From positions 248,001 through 312,000 of the forward strand of contig JBAJFG010000625.1 in NCBI GenBank assembly GCA_037903475.1: a DNA stretch of 64,000 bases, read 5' to 3'. Position 1 is the stretch's first letter, and each line of letters opens with the position of its first letter. The translations under genes were made by a program, and so were the position numbers. This stretch comes from Ancylostoma caninum (taxonomy: Eukaryota > Nematoda > Chromadorea > Rhabditida > Ancylostomatidae). Of this stretch, positions 1-10,858 are shown in pieces. The notes beneath the pieces are model-generated. The model searched no databases. It was not told the DNA's origin and was given only the letters and a program-made list of their open reading frames with translations.

Positions 1-437
1 TGCAAAAGTGTGAGAAGAAAAAAAAAGATTCGAAGATTCATCAACTTAAGCAAATAAAAACGGTCTTGAGGGTAGTTTGTTCATAATCAACTTTATATAG
101 AACATTTACGAGGGCGTGGCACTACTCGCTGCCAGGTGCATATCTCCTGGAAACATGGCATGTTCGCGTCAAAGAGGTCACTCACGAATGTAACGACGGG
201 GTCATCCTATGTACAGGGCCCAAAACGCCGCAGGCAAAAGTAAGCGCGCTGTGAGAAAACGCACAGCAAACTGTAGGAAGTCTTATCATGTATTTTCTTA
301 TGAATGGTTCAAACTAATGGAATTCTAGACACCGTTTTGAGATCGATCGGTCATACTTCAGATTAGGTATGTGAAAAAGTTTCCACCCTTTATAAGCGAA
401 ATTGAATCTTTACTGAAAAAGAAACAAAGCAGATACA
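1..437. other. Unassigned flank
   Basis: I see no exon with paired splice signals, no RNA gene and no clear repeat boundary here. The stretch is AT-rich and directly precedes the 3' end of a decayed mariner fragment. Confidence 0.4.
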
Positions 438-826
438 TCAATCAAAGTATTGGCCATCGTTGGCTATAACCTTCTCTCATATTTGTGGAAAGAGACGGAT
501 GCCGCAGCGGCGGAAAGCCTCGTACTTCGACCCAATCCATTCCTTCATCCCTTTTTCGACATGTTCGAAAGATTGGAAACGCTGCTCGGAAAGACCGTGA
601 GACATCGACCGAAGCAAATGGTAGTCTGATGGAGCAAGGTCTGATGAATAAGCATCACAAGGTCGCACATCCCAGCGATGTGCTTCAAACGTTTCCGACG
701 GCTTTTGTGGCATGCCAAAAAGGCACTACTGCACACTGGAGTCCCAAAATTAAAATTTTTTCTCTCCAAAACTTTGTACAGGGGGGGGGGGGTACTTGAG
801 GCGCTGGACACGAATATCCTACCCAT
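438..826 (-). pseudogene. Mariner-family transposase, C-terminal fragment, decayed
   Basis: Read on the minus strand, a 78-codon stretch (713 to 477) contains SSDLAPSDYHLLRSMSH. This matches the mariner signature around the third catalytic aspartate of the DD34D triad (consensus SPDLAPSDYHLF), followed by the usual helical tail with KEWIGSKYEAFRRCGI. After an in-frame stop at about 468 the reading continues as EKVIANDGQYFD and ends at 438-440, which is the normal mariner C-terminus. Sequence upstream of 713 continues in another frame, so at least one frameshift is present. The N-terminal DNA-binding domain and the first two catalytic aspartates are missing. It cannot encode an active transposase and is a fossil insertion. 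No terminal inverted repeats were identified. Confidence 0.75.
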
Positions 827-1023
827 TTTCTACCGTAACCCCGTTTTTTAGCGTTACGGTAGGGTTACTGTGGCATGTTCTCCGAAATGAAGCCACCTTG
901 AAGCGATCCCTTATATCTATGAAAAGGATTTCCAAATTTCGAGATATTTCTTCTTTTCCCACTACCTGGCTCCGCCGCAGGAAGAGTGCGCAAGCGTTCA
1001 GTAGTCGGGAAGCGAAATCGTCC

Positions 1024-1728
1024 TACTCTGAACTTTCTGCCCGCGGTGGATCCGCGGTACGCCCGAGGTGGATCCGCGGATCCTGTATCAAAGACCCTGT
1101 CGTGAGGAGGAGGAGGCAAATCCACGATGGCACTGATATTTGGCGAAAAGGGAGTTGGGGGGGGGGCACCCCATAAAAGGTCATAGGCTTCACCTTATAA
1201 GCCTAAGTAAAAGCACTAGCCTAAGCCTAAGCTTAAGCTTAGCCAAAGCCTGAGCTAAGCCTAAGCTTAATCCTATGCCTAAGCATGCGTTCAAGCCTAA
1301 GCCTAAGGCTTAAGCTTAGGCTTCGGAGGAGTGCCTCCCCCAACTCCCTTTTCACCCTGATATTTCATCCTGAAAGCGTTTTTACACCACTGGATTCGAA
1401 CCCACGTACCTTTTCGAACTCATGTTTCCAAGTAGGCTCTTATCCACTCGGCCATGCGTGCATCGAGCGTAGAAGTTTTGTTGGTATTGATGACGCAATC
1501 AGCTCTACTGCGGGTCCACCGCGGGCAAGTGCGGGTCCACCGTGTGACATGTGCGGGTCCACCGCGGATAGCAATGTTACTGCGGGTCCACCGTGGGCAT
1601 GTGCGGATACACCGCGGGCACGTGCGGGCATAGCGCCGGAGTGACGTCACTCCCGGTTGTCCACCGTGGGCATGTGCGGATTTATCGCGGGCAACCGCGG
1701 ATCCACCGCGGGCAGAAAGTTCAGAGTA
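1024..1728. mobile_element. Non-autonomous inverted-repeat element, GC-rich ends
   Basis: The left end (from 1024: tactctgaactttctgcccg) is repeated in inverse orientation at about 1695-1728, giving arms of about 34 bp that include a GGATCC-CGCGG block. A second inner inverted pair is present: the AAGGGAGTTGGGGG block near 1150 faces its complement near 1340-1355. Between about 1510 and 1700 there are irregular tandem units built on gcgggtccaccgcgggca. There is no transposase. This is a MITE or fold-back-like element by structure; the superfamily is not assigned. Confidence 0.65.
1185..1325. repeat. Degenerate telomere-like (GCCTAA)n tract
   Basis: At least seven copies of GCCTAA, the complement of the nematode telomere hexamer TTAGGC, lie within about 140 bp. 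They are interspersed with variants such as gcttaa and gcctga and flip to TTAGGC orientation near 1315. The tract sits in the centre of the inverted-repeat element described above, between its inner inverted pair. The repeats are too diverged to be a functional chromosome end. Confidence 0.7.
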
Positions 1729-2462
1729 ATCACGAAACCAAAGATGATTAAAGCGATTGCTCACCCTATAGACCAGGTAATGTTAGAGGGACCAGGTATT
1801 AGAGGGACCAGGTAATGTTAGAGGATGTATAACGCAAAAGTAGGATTGCTAACCTGGCCTCGCTTGGTTATGTGTTTACCAGTCTGGCCGTCCGGCTGAC
1901 GCCGGACTTCCAGTCTTTCCTAATGCTCGCTTCGCTCGCATGGCTTCATCCCTTCTTCAATCAAATAAAGTCACAGCTATTCCACATTTTTGCTATAATG
2001 TGTCCCACACCCTTCCCATTGCTTTTTCTCATGTAAAAATGCACTTATCAAAGAGGATTAACCTTCTCGAAGCAATTTTTTCATTTGCTCAACTGAAATA
2101 GCTTTTTGTAACTAAATATAACCGGTTCAACCTGGATTGACCGCAGAAAATGGTCTATCATTCTTTGTTTGTTATAACTGGTCAAGTGATAAGAGTCAGT
2201 TAGAACATATAAAAGTGGAGGGTGCGGTGTGTTCATAAACAAATGAGAAGAGAAGAACGCGGGGGAGGACGTAAGAAGGAAGGATTCACACGGATTGCAT
2301 ACTAATCCGCGTAGTGGTCTGACATCTAGTTTTTTTTTAACGATTGATGTTAGACGCCATCGAATCGATTTAACAAATATGGACCTAACTCACGACATTT
2401 CCCTGAGTATGGACACCGGCGCACCCCTCCTGCATCGGTAGCTATATTTTCAGGCGCTCCTC

Positions 2463-2790
2463 CACTTTTGAGCGCAGGCGCAGCCCTATCACAGCAGTAG
2501 ACCCGTCTCCCCCAACTTTGGGCACCGACGCACCCTTATCACAGTGGTGGACCCGTCTCCCCCCACTTTGGGCGCCGGCGCACCCTTATCACAGTGGTGG
2601 GCCCGTCTCCCCCCACTTTGGGCGCCGACGCACCCTTATCACAGTGGTGGACCCGTCTCCCCCACATTGGGCGCCGGCGCACCTTTATCAGAGTGGTGGA
2701 CCCGTCTCCCCCCACTTTGGGCGCCGGCGCACCCTTATCACAGTGGTGGACCCGTCTCCCCCACTTTGGGCGCCGGCGCAGCCCTTCTCC
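2463..2790 (+). repeat. 50-bp tandem array (about 6.5 units)
   Basis: A unit of about 50 bp repeats head to tail; its recognisable segments are cacagtggtggacccgtctc and actttgggcgccggcgcacc. The overall design (ctta-tcac, then cccg, then gcgccggcgcac) resembles the 59-bp unit of copies A and B, so the two arrays look like diverged versions of one repeat. Confidence 0.85.
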
Positions 2791-2951
2791 ATGGACTCCA
2801 TTGACGGACCCGTTGTACACCATCCGACCTTCTGTTCGATCTCATCCCTACCCCACTCCACCACACCACACCCGTTCCTAGCCTTTTATATGATCTCACA
2901 ATCACGATCATTGACCAATCGTAGAATTTCGTAACGGTCTGACACACATTC

Positions 2952-2988
2952 TTACATACTTACATACTTACATACTTACATACATACA
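2952..2988. repeat. (ACAT/ACTT)n short tandem repeat
   Basis: A tacatact-type simple repeat of about 35 bp lies inside the distal part of copy C. Confidence 0.8.
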
Positions 2989-3029
2989 GGCACACATGTA
3001 AACAGGCTAAGCCCGTTATTATATAGACC

Positions 3030-4090
3030 AGTCTGGCCGTCCGGCTAACGCCGGACTTCCAGACTTTTATTGATGCTCGCTTCGCTCGCATACTGTATGT
3101 TGAAAGCAAGCACAAAAGTGTAAATGGATTGATAAAATCTGTATCCTTCCACGCAGTTCTTACGCTATCCTGGGATGCCCTCGATCCCGTAGTTGTTGCT
3201 TTCTCCCATATGAACGAAGTTACGCCCTCCCATATGAGCGAAGTTAGTGGTCATGAAGAATTGAGTGTAACCGATTCAGTGCGAATGTTATCGCGAAATG
3301 ATTTAGGCTCAACTGGTTGTTGTAGTAATTCAAGTGATAAGGGGCCACCGGTGTATATAAACGGAAAGGAGGGAGTGGTTCATTCAAACACAAACGGAAT
3401 GGGAAGAGAACACGGATACGAAAGGAAACAATGTACATCTAGGTGATTAGGGTGGGAGGGTCCGCAGAAATAGGGTAAGCGTAACCCTCATGCAGAAATA
3501 GACACGCCTAGCGAATTCCTATTACTGGCGGAGCTTGCACACCCTCATCGCACCGTTGGACCCGACTCCAGGCGTTTCCCCACTTTTGGTCGCCGGCGCA
3601 CCCTTATCACACCGTTGGACCCGACTCCAGGCGTTTTCCCACTTTTGGACGCCGGCGCACCCTTATCACACCGTTGGACCCGACTCCAGGCGTTTCCCCA
3701 CTTTTGGACGCCGGCGCAGCCTTATCGCACCGTTGGACCCGATTTCCCCACTTTTGGACGCCGGCGCAGCCTTATCGCACCGTTGGACTCGACTCCAGGC
3801 GTTTCCCCATATTTGAACGCCGGCGCACCCTTATCACACCGTTGGACCCGACTCCAGGTGTTTCCCCACTTTTGGACGCCGGCGCACCCTTATCACACCG
3901 TTGGACCCGACTCCAGGCGTTTCCCCACTTTTGGACGCTGGCGCACCCTTATCACACCGTTGGACTCGACTCCAGGCGTGTCCCCATGTTAGTTCACCGC
4001 TCAATAAGATTCGGAAACTGAATGGACTAATTTCGTAACGCTCTGACACACACGTACACTCACAGACAGACAGACTAAGCGCGTTATTAT
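3030..4090 (+). mobile_element. Hairpin-ended minisatellite element, copy A
   Basis: The hairpin at 3030-3065 is followed by about 430 bp that is nearly the reverse complement of 40790-41170, then an array of 59-bp units (3540-3985) and a distal tail with attagttt/ttacg and gcgttattata blocks shared with copy C. A shared boundary (gcgaattcctatta near 3514 and its complement near 40722) marks the start of the array in both copies. No transposase is present. Confidence 0.7.
3540..3985 (+). repeat. 59-bp tandem array (about 7.5 units), copy A
   Basis: The unit runs from caccgttggacccgactcca through cgtttccccacttttggacg to ccggcgcacccttatca. One unit lacks an internal segment (about 3740-3760). 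It is the same unit as in the 4.1-kb array at 36605-40698 but in the opposite orientation. Short open frames over it are a by-product of a stop-poor unit. Confidence 0.9.
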
Positions 4091-4094
4091 AAGT

Positions 4095-5011
4095 ACTCAG
4101 ACAATTTCGGGGGCAAATCCCGTTCCAAGCGCCGGCAAATCCCCGACGAAACGTTTGAACGAGGACCAATAGCGGACAAACAGCGGGCGAGAACCACGAG
4201 GGTTGCGGGCCAAACGCGCTGTCGGGCGAATCGCGGGCTGAACGCAGAGTCATTCGGGCTAAAGCACCACCGTCGGGGTTCGGCCCGCTATGTGAAGAGT
4301 GTCGGGCTTCTGCCCGCTTTCTGCGGCCACTGACCGCCGGCAAATATCTCCAAAAAGCGGTCTGAACGACTACATATTTCGGCTCAATAAGGGAATGGCC
4401 CGGTCGGAATGATTGGTTGGTGGTAGTGCGCACGTGATAAAGGATGAAGGCAACACCGGTATGGAAGAGATCAGCAGCATGGATGGCCTAGTGGATTAAG
4501 CAGCGGACTCTCAGTCGTTCATAAAGAATGGTCAGGTTGGTTCGAATCCTCTCAGTAATAGAAGAAGGCTAGCACTACGAAACCATGGACATGCCTTGGA
4601 AACAGCCATCTTTTCCTATTTCTGATAAGAATTTGCATATTTGTGTTGCTTTTTCACTCCGGTGGATCACTTTGGATCCATAATAGCTTCGAACACCCGG
4701 AGCTCCTTCGTGCGAGACTGTGCCCAGGCAGTGACCAAGCTGCCAGAGGTCACGGTGTCTCCAGCTGACAGGTAATTGTGGAGAATACCACCTTGTGCGC
4801 TGGGTTAGGAGCAGCAACGCCTGGTAGTCTGCGGGCTCATGGCGGCCTGAACGCGGACAGTATGCGGGCGGATAGGAATGGAAGCCCCGTTTTCAGCGGC
4901 CCCACAGCGGCCTGAACGCGACTACTTCTCGGGCGAAAACACCCAAACGCTCGTTTCGACCCTCGCCACCCGCTCGTTCGGAACGGGATTTGCCCCCGAA
5001 ATTGTCTGAGT
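4095..5011. mobile_element. TIR element of about 917 bp (MITE-like)
   Basis: The left end actcagacaatttcgggggc is matched in inverse orientation at 4980-5011, giving near-perfect terminal repeats of about 32 bp. The trinucleotide agt flanks both ends (4092-4094 and 5012-5014) and may be a target-site duplication. The interior is GC-rich with short inverted gcgggc blocks, and a tRNA-like segment lies within it. No transposase was seen. A related end occurs at about 47170-47196. Confidence 0.8.
4481..4558 (+). pseudogene. tRNA-like sequence (Leu/Ser-type boxes), probably decayed
   Basis: An A-box-like tggcctagtgg at about 4484 and a B-box-like ggttcgaatcc at about 4539 are spaced as in a long-variable-arm tRNA. 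The anticodon stem around ggactctcag does not pair cleanly and the acceptor stem is not convincing. It lies inside the TIR element. I read it as a tRNA-derived fragment or tRNA pseudogene rather than a functional gene. Confidence 0.4.
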
Positions 5012-5374
5012 AGTGATGACTGCTAGCCCAGGGTCAAGCGTGACGATGGTAAAAAGTCGACCCCCATACGACCCCCCCCCCCCTTTTGAGCCACCAAAAA
5101 TACGACCCCCCCTTTGCACACAAATTTCCTTCTATGCTTGCAGAATTTGGATATTTATATATCCCATTTCAGGTGTTCGCACTGCGAGAGGTGTGGTGGA
5201 GCCAGAGCATAGGATGGAGAAAGAGGCTCTTTTGTATCTAACTAGTTGTTTGGAAGTTTTTTGGAAAACGTTGAAATGTACGCGGTGGACAAAAAACGAG
5301 CATTAACTATGCAGTGTTGCCTACGTAACTAATGAGGCTCGAACACATCAAGAAAAAACATCTATATACATCAT

Positions 5375-5566
5375 CTACATGGTGAAGGGTTCGATCCCTA
5401 CCGAGGCTAAAATTTTTGCTGAGAGTTAAAGCGTGTGCGGTGAGCGAATTTCAGTCTAAAAGCGTCCGTACAGAGTTTCTGAACGAAATAGCTTCGTATT
5501 CGTCACGAAAAACAACCATGCACATCATCGACATGGTCCAGGGTTCGATCCCCTCCGAGGCTAGAA
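5375..5566 (+). repeat. Two SINE-like B-box units
   Basis: Two related segments about 148 bp apart (near 5375-5412 and 5518-5566) each contain catgg-tg/tc-agggttcgatcccy followed by accgaggcta or tccgaggcta and then a T-run. The ggttcgatccc core is a polymerase III B box, as in tRNA-derived SINEs. No intact tRNA fold was found. Confidence 0.4.
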
Positions 5567-5652
5567 TTTTTGCACGGCGTAAAATGACACGCGCTTGTAG
5601 TATATTCGAGATGATCGACCGTAAAGCACGAAATAACTGTTTATAGGGGTGG

Positions 5653-6420
5653 AAGACTGAGTAGGACTTTCAGTACGGACGTGCGAAAATTTCAGCCTTA
5701 AATTTTGACTCGTTCAGAGGCATGGTTGTAGTCGGACACAAATATCAGAAGATCTGGCCCGTTGAGATCCCAATTTTTTCAGGTTTCTAGTAGTCGAAGG
5801 TTTGCGCTTTCAGCCTGTTCAGCTCGTTTTTCCGCAGCTCTTCCACCGCGATTCAACTCCGTCGATAAAAACATGGAAAAAAGGCCATTTTTATCGACGA
5901 AACCTCATCTCCGTAATTCCCGTGCTGAATCTTTCCTCTTGAAGCTGGAGACCTGAAACTTGGGGCTAAAGCACTATTGGGTAGGGTCCATAAGTTGACT
6001 TTTCACCGGCCTGCAGGACTGGGTAGGACTTCCAATACGGACGTGCGAAAATTTTAGCCTAAAATTTAGACTCGTTCAGCGGCATGGTTGTAGTCGGACA
6101 CGAATATCAGAAGATCTGGCCCGTTGAGGTCCCAATTTTTTTCAGGTTTTCAATAGTCGAAGGTTTGCGCTTTCAGCCTGTTCAGCTCGTTTTTCCGCAG
6201 CTGCTTCCACCGCGATTCAACTCCGTCGATAAAAACATGGAAAAAAGGCCATTTTTATCGACGAAACCTCATCTCCGTAATTCCCGTGCTGAATCTTTCC
6301 TCTTGAAGATGGAGACCTGAAACTTGGGGCTAAAGCACTATTGGGTAGGGTCCATAAAATGACTTTTTACCGTCCTGCAGGACTGCGTAGGACTTTCAGT
6401 ACGGACGTGCGAAAATTTTA
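5653..6420 (+). repeat. Tandem duplication, unit about 362 bp (about 2.1 copies)
   Basis: The segment starting at gtaggacttt near 5661 recurs at about 6023 and again, truncated, near 6386. The two full copies are almost identical, including the ccatttttatcgacgaaacc stretch. Inside each copy aaaaatgg and ccattttt form a short hairpin. Confidence 0.85.
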
Positions 6421-6668
6421 GCCTATAACCCCCCACTTTTCACTATTCAAATCATACTGTTAAAGTCGTCTAATCACGTCAAAACGAATTCTGTGTATGG
6501 ATAATTCAGTGCCCCACTTCTTCCGTTTTTTCTACCTTTTTTTCTACCTCCTATTCCACACTAAGGCACCCCCCTCGCGACCACGACCCCCCCCCTTACG
6601 ACCCCCTCTTCCCCCCTCATACGACCCCCCTTGATAATTTATCGACACACGCTTGACCCTGTGCTAGC

Positions 6669-7228
6669 CCTAGAAATGCACCCTCCAGGCGCTGGAACCT
6701 GCTGACTGCTGAACTGCTATGGGCTTGTTGACGCTACATCCGCGCCGTGTCGGTTCCTCTCCCCTGCATCTAAATGATACTTACCCTTCTCCTTCGCTTA
6801 TATACCCATGCTAGCTGTTATCGTTTGCAGCTCATTTATATCCTGACAAAACATGTAAATCAATGATAGGGCAGCCAGGCACGGTTGTGCGAACGGCTTT
6901 TCTCCACTTAGTGAAGTTCACTTCCTTATTTACAAGTATCGGTGAAATTTACATTAGAACCGATTAGCAGCAGCGATGAGATGTACAGGCAAGTTATTTT
7001 TACGACTGATACCCTTGAATGTTAGCAAAGCCAGTTGCAGATGGTCCTGTAACGCACATACGCCTACTGTGGCAGTGAACTTGACGACTCCTACCGATCC
7101 TCGCTGGTTCTTTTCCTGTTCAGCCTAATACAGCCTAAGATTGTGAGAAGGCCCTGTAGGTACCCACATGATTACAATTCATAACGTCTATAGTAGCAGA
7201 TGTATCACTTCCCGTCACAGCCAGACAC
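6669..7228. other. Unassigned intergenic stretch
   Basis: No exon with splice signals, no RNA gene and no inverted repeat were recognised here. Confidence 0.35.
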
Positions 7229-7462
7229 TTACTGCTCTTTCTGTGCCGCCTCTTCGCATACCAGCGACCATTTCAGGATTGCCTTCATCCATTGCAAAGT
7301 GATAGCGCCATATTCATACGCACGATCCACAAAACTGTCTCCTTCAGTGGTTGCGTTTCCAGCACCTGATGAAGCCGTAATGGTTTCCTGTCCTCCTGAA
7401 AGTGTTACATTGAAGCTAGAGCTTTGCTTGCATGCATCAGAAAGATTACCCAGGGTGAACAA
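7229..7462 (-). CDS. Possible terminal exon of an unidentified gene
   Basis: An open minus-strand frame ends with a stop at about 7229-7231. Its composition is protein-like, with a Gly/Ser/Thr/Glu-rich start containing NATTEGDSFVDRAYEYG followed by a Trp- and Lys-containing helix-like end. Possible acceptors (tttcag, catcag) lie upstream within the frame, so the real exon may be shorter. I do not recognise a family. No partner exons were found between 7.5 and 10.8 kb, so it may be a chance frame or an exon remnant. Confidence 0.22.
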   Translation of the reverse strand: MFTLGNLSDACKQSSSFNVTLSGGQETITASSGAGNATTEGDSFVDRAYEYGAITLQWMKAILKWSLVCEEAAQKEQ

Positions 7463-8252
7463 GTTAACACATGAATTTACCCATCTTTAATAGGTTGTCA
7501 TAACGATTATCCTGGGTAATCTCAGCCTGCTGTCGCTTGGAGACTTTAACAAGGTAAGAAACACTGGGTACGAGACTAACCATTTGAGCTCATTCTGTCG
7601 GTTGAATGAACCTGACTGCGCTCAGAGTATCTTCTTATTGTCATGGTCGGCATTTATATACATACCATCTTTCAAAACCATTTATCCTGTGCTCCACTCC
7701 ATTCACGGTCGTACTCGCTGCATGGCAATAATCAGAGCCTTTCCTTACACGTGCGACTGTTAAGGCATCGCCATACAAGGATGTTGTACAATTACACGGA
7801 GTTTATTCGTGCGCATTTCTCATTGCTCAATGAAAATGGCGCTTTAATTTTTTTTTTCGTGGAAATGTTGTGCAGTAGCCACTCAATGGCAATCTCTCAC
7901 CATAATATTGTCTCTAGGATTCTTAAACGAATGATGATCTCAGAGATGCTCATCACAGTGGTATACATGATTCATTACCAACTTATGGAAAAAACACGTG
8001 TTAGATCCGAAAATCGCGTACACCACTGTGCTCATTGTCAGCGAATTCCAGCGCTCTTTTCATGATACTACTATTAGGTTGTAACATAAGTTTCCGCTGT
8101 TTTCGCATAGGCATTTTCAAAGGCTTCTAACAAATAAATACCGATAAGGTTTCGCGCATGTCTAGATAATGTTTTAAAGCGCATGTTCCTGCAAACATTC
8201 TGGAATGTGGCACCTATTTTTGCGAATGTAATTAACTCCGGAGTGAACCCTT

Positions 8253-9174
8253 CCCAGACAAACTTTCGGAACTTCCGCGGAGCTTGCCGATTTTCAAAAC
8301 TTCCGCGGAGCCTGATTTACTACTAGAGCTCGATTTTCGGAACCTCCGCGGAAATATGACGTCACTCGTCGATTTTTTCGGAAGTTCCGCGCAGGTTCCG
8401 CGCAAGTTCCGAATGGAGACGCAGAGAAAAAAGTAGCTTCGGAACTTCCGCGGAGCTTGACACTTTTCGGAACTTCCGCGGAGCTTCGAGAGAGATGGAA
8501 TGATCCAAGAAACTAACAGATCAAATGACATGTTTTTGTCCAATTTTTATAGTGATATGTTCTTGATTAACTTCGGCTAACCAAATAAGAAGCCGTGTAA
8601 AATACAAAAATTTTTACGCTATTTTTTCCTCGAAATTCACTTCGGGATGCCCCAATAATGACATCTTTAATGTCGAATTTCGGGTAAAACTCGTGTCAGA
8701 TAAATGTACGCCTGTGATTATTCCCATAAATACGAAAATTTGACAGATTTTTACCAAAGAGGAATTTTTCCATGTTATCATTGATTTTGAAACCTGACGC
8801 GGATACGTAGCACAGTCAGAGGGCAGACCTGCTTGAAGCTCATCTTCAGAAAACATAGTTACTACATGCGCAATTAGTGCTACGTGGTGGAACGATCTGT
8901 GGTGGGACTCATGATCCCACGATTTTTGGCATCGGGACGCCTGGAGGTGTTCATCACTCCATGTTGGCCCATTTTACCTTATTACTCGAATTATGATTCA
9001 CTCTATAATGCACGAATTACGTCACTCCTGTTCGATTTCGGAACTTCCGCGGAGCTAGTTCGGAACTTCCGCGGAGCCAGTTCGGAACTTCCGCGGAGCT
9101 TATTCGGAACTTCCGTCGGGTCACGCGCGCAAGTTCCGAACAAGCTCCGCGGAAGTTCCGAAAGTTTGTCTGGG
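8253..9174. mobile_element. TIR element with many CCGCGG subterminal repeats
   Basis: The left end cccagacaaactttcggaac is matched in inverse orientation at about 9141-9174 (terminal repeats of about 33 bp). The motif ttcggaacttccgcggagct or a close variant occurs at least nine times, clustered within 250 bp of either end (for example near 8262, 8440 and 8465 on the left, and 9035, 9055, 9078 and 9100 on the right). The roughly 500-bp centre is AT-rich and non-coding. Clustered subterminal repeats are typical of transposase-binding regions in hAT- and Mutator-like elements; the superfamily is not assigned. Confidence 0.75.
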
Positions 9175-10858
9175 TTCAAGAATGCAAATTCGGTGACTGC
9201 AATTGCACGAATAATAATTTTCCCATAACGATGAATGAGACTAGCCAAATTTGGATGGAGTAATCTCGAGGTCATTCTTATTCTCCTTGGCGCTTTCCCT
9301 CCCCATCCCCATTTTATTGTAGAGCGGTCTCAGGCACCTACACCAAATTTGGTGACCCAAAATTTTGATTATGCCGCATTTCTCTCTGGAGTTAAAGCGA
9401 ATTGAAGTGGGGTTTTTTCCACTGTGCCTACAAACATCAACCGTTTGCGAACACTAATCGGTGGAATGAGGAATGAGTTCCAAGCGATCTGTGGAAATCA
9501 CACCATTCTGCCACACCGCTGAATGCGCCTTAATTTTGTCGGTCGAACTCTCGGGAAAGTAGAAGAGCTCGCAGAGAAATCCTTAATCGCGCTTTATGTA
9601 GCATAAATCTAGCTCTAACCATGCGTCGATTAACAGATCACAAAAACGTCTATTGAGCGAGAACCGATTTGCTCGCACTGCCCGACTCAGTTCCTTGTCT
9701 CGCAGTCCACAGATTTCTGGAGTAGCGGAGCCGTGATCCTGCTGTAAGAACGGCAAAAGACCAGCGACTGCTATGGCGCATACTTCGACTGATATCTGTT
9801 CTTATTTAATTTTTTATAAAACTGACTACTGGGTATCATTCATTTTTCAACCACTGTGAAGAGCAAATCTGGATCATTACGCGCCAGCATCTCACAGGCA
9901 CTGGAGAATTTGCGATGAGTGCCATGGAACTTTCCAGTCGACCAACTATACTGAGCTGAATGTTCAGAATTTTTGAATCTCGTAGATTTTGGCGGTTACC
10001 CAAATCGGTGGAGACTCGTTCTTTCTCGAACGACCACCCTCGGGGGGGGGGTTTATCGAACGACCACCATCGCCCCCCCCCCCCCCCCACCTCCTCATAA
10101 GTGTCGTCTCCGTGTAGATTCTTCATCCTCTTAGAAGTGGCGCAGGAAAGATTGATGATCCACAACCCAGGACAACAAAATGGTACCAATTCTAAAGATA
10201 ACCAGGTTGACAAAGCCAGTTTCATCCAGATGATAGTTCTGTATTCGCCCATATTGTCTGTTTTTGTCTTCACGCTCTTCAATTTCTGCGCACATTCCCA
10301 CGCTCTTCTCTAAGGCGCTCCTCCATTTTCTCCAGTGAAACAGATATACCCTATCTTAAAAACATCTCAGACAAAAACTTCCGCGACCGCAAATGTTCAT
10401 TCAGCAGAAAGGTACATAGTGAAAACATGGTAATTATTAACAACAAAAACAACAGGATAGACCAGCATCTATGACTATGCTTGCATACATTTTCGCGAAA
10501 GGAACCGTATATAAATTTACATGCGTACATATATTTCCGTCTCATTACGAGCTGAAACACCCTGACAAACACAGAAAGCTCACGTTCTATCTAATCATGT
10601 TTGAAAATTCACTACTTAGTCAACTATTTAACAAGCAAACAATAGATCTCAACCTATATCTTAAGATATTTCTCCTAACACACAAAGTATAATACATTTA
10701 CCAGTCACAGTGCTTTTCTAAAAAGGCAGTAGCATAGCAAAGCAGAATCATATTAGCACACTTTGGTCTTCGTTTTTGGATAACGATAATAACTTAATGA
10801 ATAATAATTTATAGTCTACAGGAAATATAATAATAACTTATTTAACCCGCTAAAATTA
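9175..10858. other. Downstream flank of the lpd-3 orthologue, repeat remnants
   Basis: No exon was recognised. Features seen are opposed G and C runs (about 10038-10091) flanked by two copies of cgaacgacca, and a dispersed repeat near 10140-10330 that resembles, in inverse orientation, 41335-41480 and 49850-49990. The last 100 bp before the lpd-3 stop are AT-rich and probably 3' UTR, without an obvious canonical AATAAA. Confidence 0.4.

Larger units (their letters stand above)
1879..3025 (+). mobile_element. Hairpin-ended minisatellite element, copy C
   Basis: The element starts with a hairpin at 1881-1916: outer arms agtctgg and ccagtct, inner arms gtccggc and gccggac. Homologous starts occur at 3030 and, inverted, at 41209. 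An internal tandem array fills about 2463-2790. The distal part (about 2820-3025) shares gttattata and ttacgaaatt blocks with copy A and an atataaaag block with copy B. It abuts copy A head to tail. No protein is encoded. Confidence 0.65.
5022..6668. mobile_element. TIR element of about 1.65 kb with internal duplication
   Basis: The end gctagcccagggtcaagcgt at 5022 faces its complement at about 6648-6668. Inside are C-rich tracts near both ends (about 5068-5110 and 6570-6635, each with repeated acgacccccc), two short B-box-bearing units and a duplicated 362-bp segment. No coding sequence is recognised. It starts only about 10 bp after the preceding TIR element. Confidence 0.65.

Noticed and set aside
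2518..2934. Open frames over the 50-bp array
   Set aside because: They arise from a stop-poor tandem unit; all three frames are open.
4481..4558. Functional tRNA-Leu gene
   Set aside because: Boxes A and B are present but the anticodon and acceptor stems do not pair well, and it lies inside a TIR element.
7643..8065. Plus-strand 140-codon open frame
   Set aside because: Composition is His/Ser/Leu-rich without domains, and no splice or homology support was seen.
8071..8130. Possible mariner terminal repeat (ttaggttgtaacataagttt)
   Set aside because: It resembles mariner ends but no inverse partner or transposase was found within several kb.
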